Shown here: positions 4,739-5,010 of the stretch, one piece after another
Numbering within the stretch: the first letter of the stretch is position 1
How the letters are laid out: each line of letters starts with the position of its first letter
Source of the DNA: an uncultured Clostridium sp.
GTDB taxonomy: Bacteria > Bacillota > Clostridia > TANB77 > CAG-508
Length of the DNA stretch: 5,010 nucleotides
Direction: 5' to 3'
NCBI GenBank assembly: GCA_947568605.1
Contig: CANOPV010000086.1
Location: 1-5,010, forward strand
Position numbers and translations under genes: made by a program
The notes under the pieces: model-generated
The model's input: only the letters and a program-made list of their open reading frames with translations
Told to the model about the DNA's origin: nothing
The model's database searches: none

Positions 4739-4756
4739 AACGACGCAAGATGCTGA

Positions 4757-5010
4757 TTATTTTTTTAATTTTTTTATTCTTTCTTGTACTAATTCAATCC
4801 TTCTTTGTCTTTCTTCTTCATTTTTATCTTTTACAGTTATTTTATTTATTTCTCCATTTTTATATTTTATTTCAAGGTTTATTACATCTCCTGGTTTTAC
4901 TTCATATTTGAATTCTTGTAATGGTATGTCTACCATTTTTCCGTCTAATAATTCGCATACTGCAAATTTATTTTCTTCTATTCTATCTATTGAGGCAATA
5001 TCTTTTATGG
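4757..5010 (-). CDS. DUF3006 domain protein, C-terminal part (cut by window edge)
   Basis: An open frame entering from the right edge of the window gives 83 residues and ends at TAA (4759-4757). It reads IDRIEENKFAVCELLDGK, then MVDIPLQEF, then YEVKPGDVINLEIKY, and ends in a charged helix KNEEERQRRIELVQERIKKL. This is the pattern of DUF3006: an I-DR-E-x-x-A-V start, a small beta domain with PGD-V-I, and a C-terminal E-x-x-x-R helix. The family is short (commonly 70-100 residues), so nearly the whole protein is probably present; no start codon is visible in this window. Its biochemical function is unknown. From general knowledge, DUF3006 genes are often found beside or fused to metallo-beta-lactamase-fold, ComEC-like proteins, so such a gene may lie just outside the window. 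Confidence 0.8.
   Translation of the reverse strand, partial: IKDIASIDRIEENKFAVCELLDGKMVDIPLQEFKYEVKPGDVINLEIKYKNGEINKITVKDKNEEERQRRIELVQERIKKLKK

Overview
The window is very AT-rich and uses Gram-positive signals: AGGAG-type ribosome binding sites, TTGACA/TATAAT promoters, and a sporulation membrane protein of the YlbJ/SpoVV family. Together these point to an endospore-forming Firmicute, most likely a clostridial (possibly gut) bacterium. The species cannot be fixed from the sequence.

Layout. (1) Positions 71-884, minus strand: a complete type III toxin-antitoxin locus. It has a strong promoter, an RNA with three ToxI-like repeats, a hairpin terminator and a ToxN/AbiQ-family RNase toxin gene. 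(2) Positions 923-1364, plus strand: a divergent gene for a CadC/SmtB-like ArsR-family metal sensor, with two inverted-repeat operators placed on its own promoter. No metal pump gene lies beside it. (3) Positions 1389-1616: a 228-nt structured repeat element, here called A. (4) Positions 1656-2819, plus strand: ylbJ (spoVV). (5) Positions 2827-2947: a consensus promoter followed about 50 bases later by a strong terminator hairpin, giving a predicted RNA of about 86 nt with no gene behind it. (6) Positions 3036-3187: element B, a second copy of the same family in the same orientation. (7) Positions 3207-3319: a GC-richer, hairpin-rich stretch downstream of pdp. (8) Positions 3320-4624, minus strand: pdp, pyrimidine-nucleoside phosphorylase. 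(9) Positions 4677-4738: a long, nearly symmetric hairpin with T-tracts on both strands. (10) Positions 4757 to the window edge, minus strand: the C-terminal part of a DUF3006 protein.

How the parts work together. The toxin-antitoxin locus is self-contained: the terminator between repeats and toxin should keep antitoxin RNA in excess, and ToxN is expected to cut the precursor into repeats that then inhibit it. The ArsR protein most likely represses itself, and its operators lie only a few dozen bases from the ToxI promoter. The other genes are housekeeping or sporulation functions and share no clear pathway.

The most unusual item is the A/B pair. The two elements share identical 29-nt left and 32-nt right ends. 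Their interiors differ in length and sequence, yet both fold into a long helix capped by a shared small core. Both may be flanked by 6-bp duplications. I do not recognise the family; it may be an undescribed small mobile or structured RNA element.
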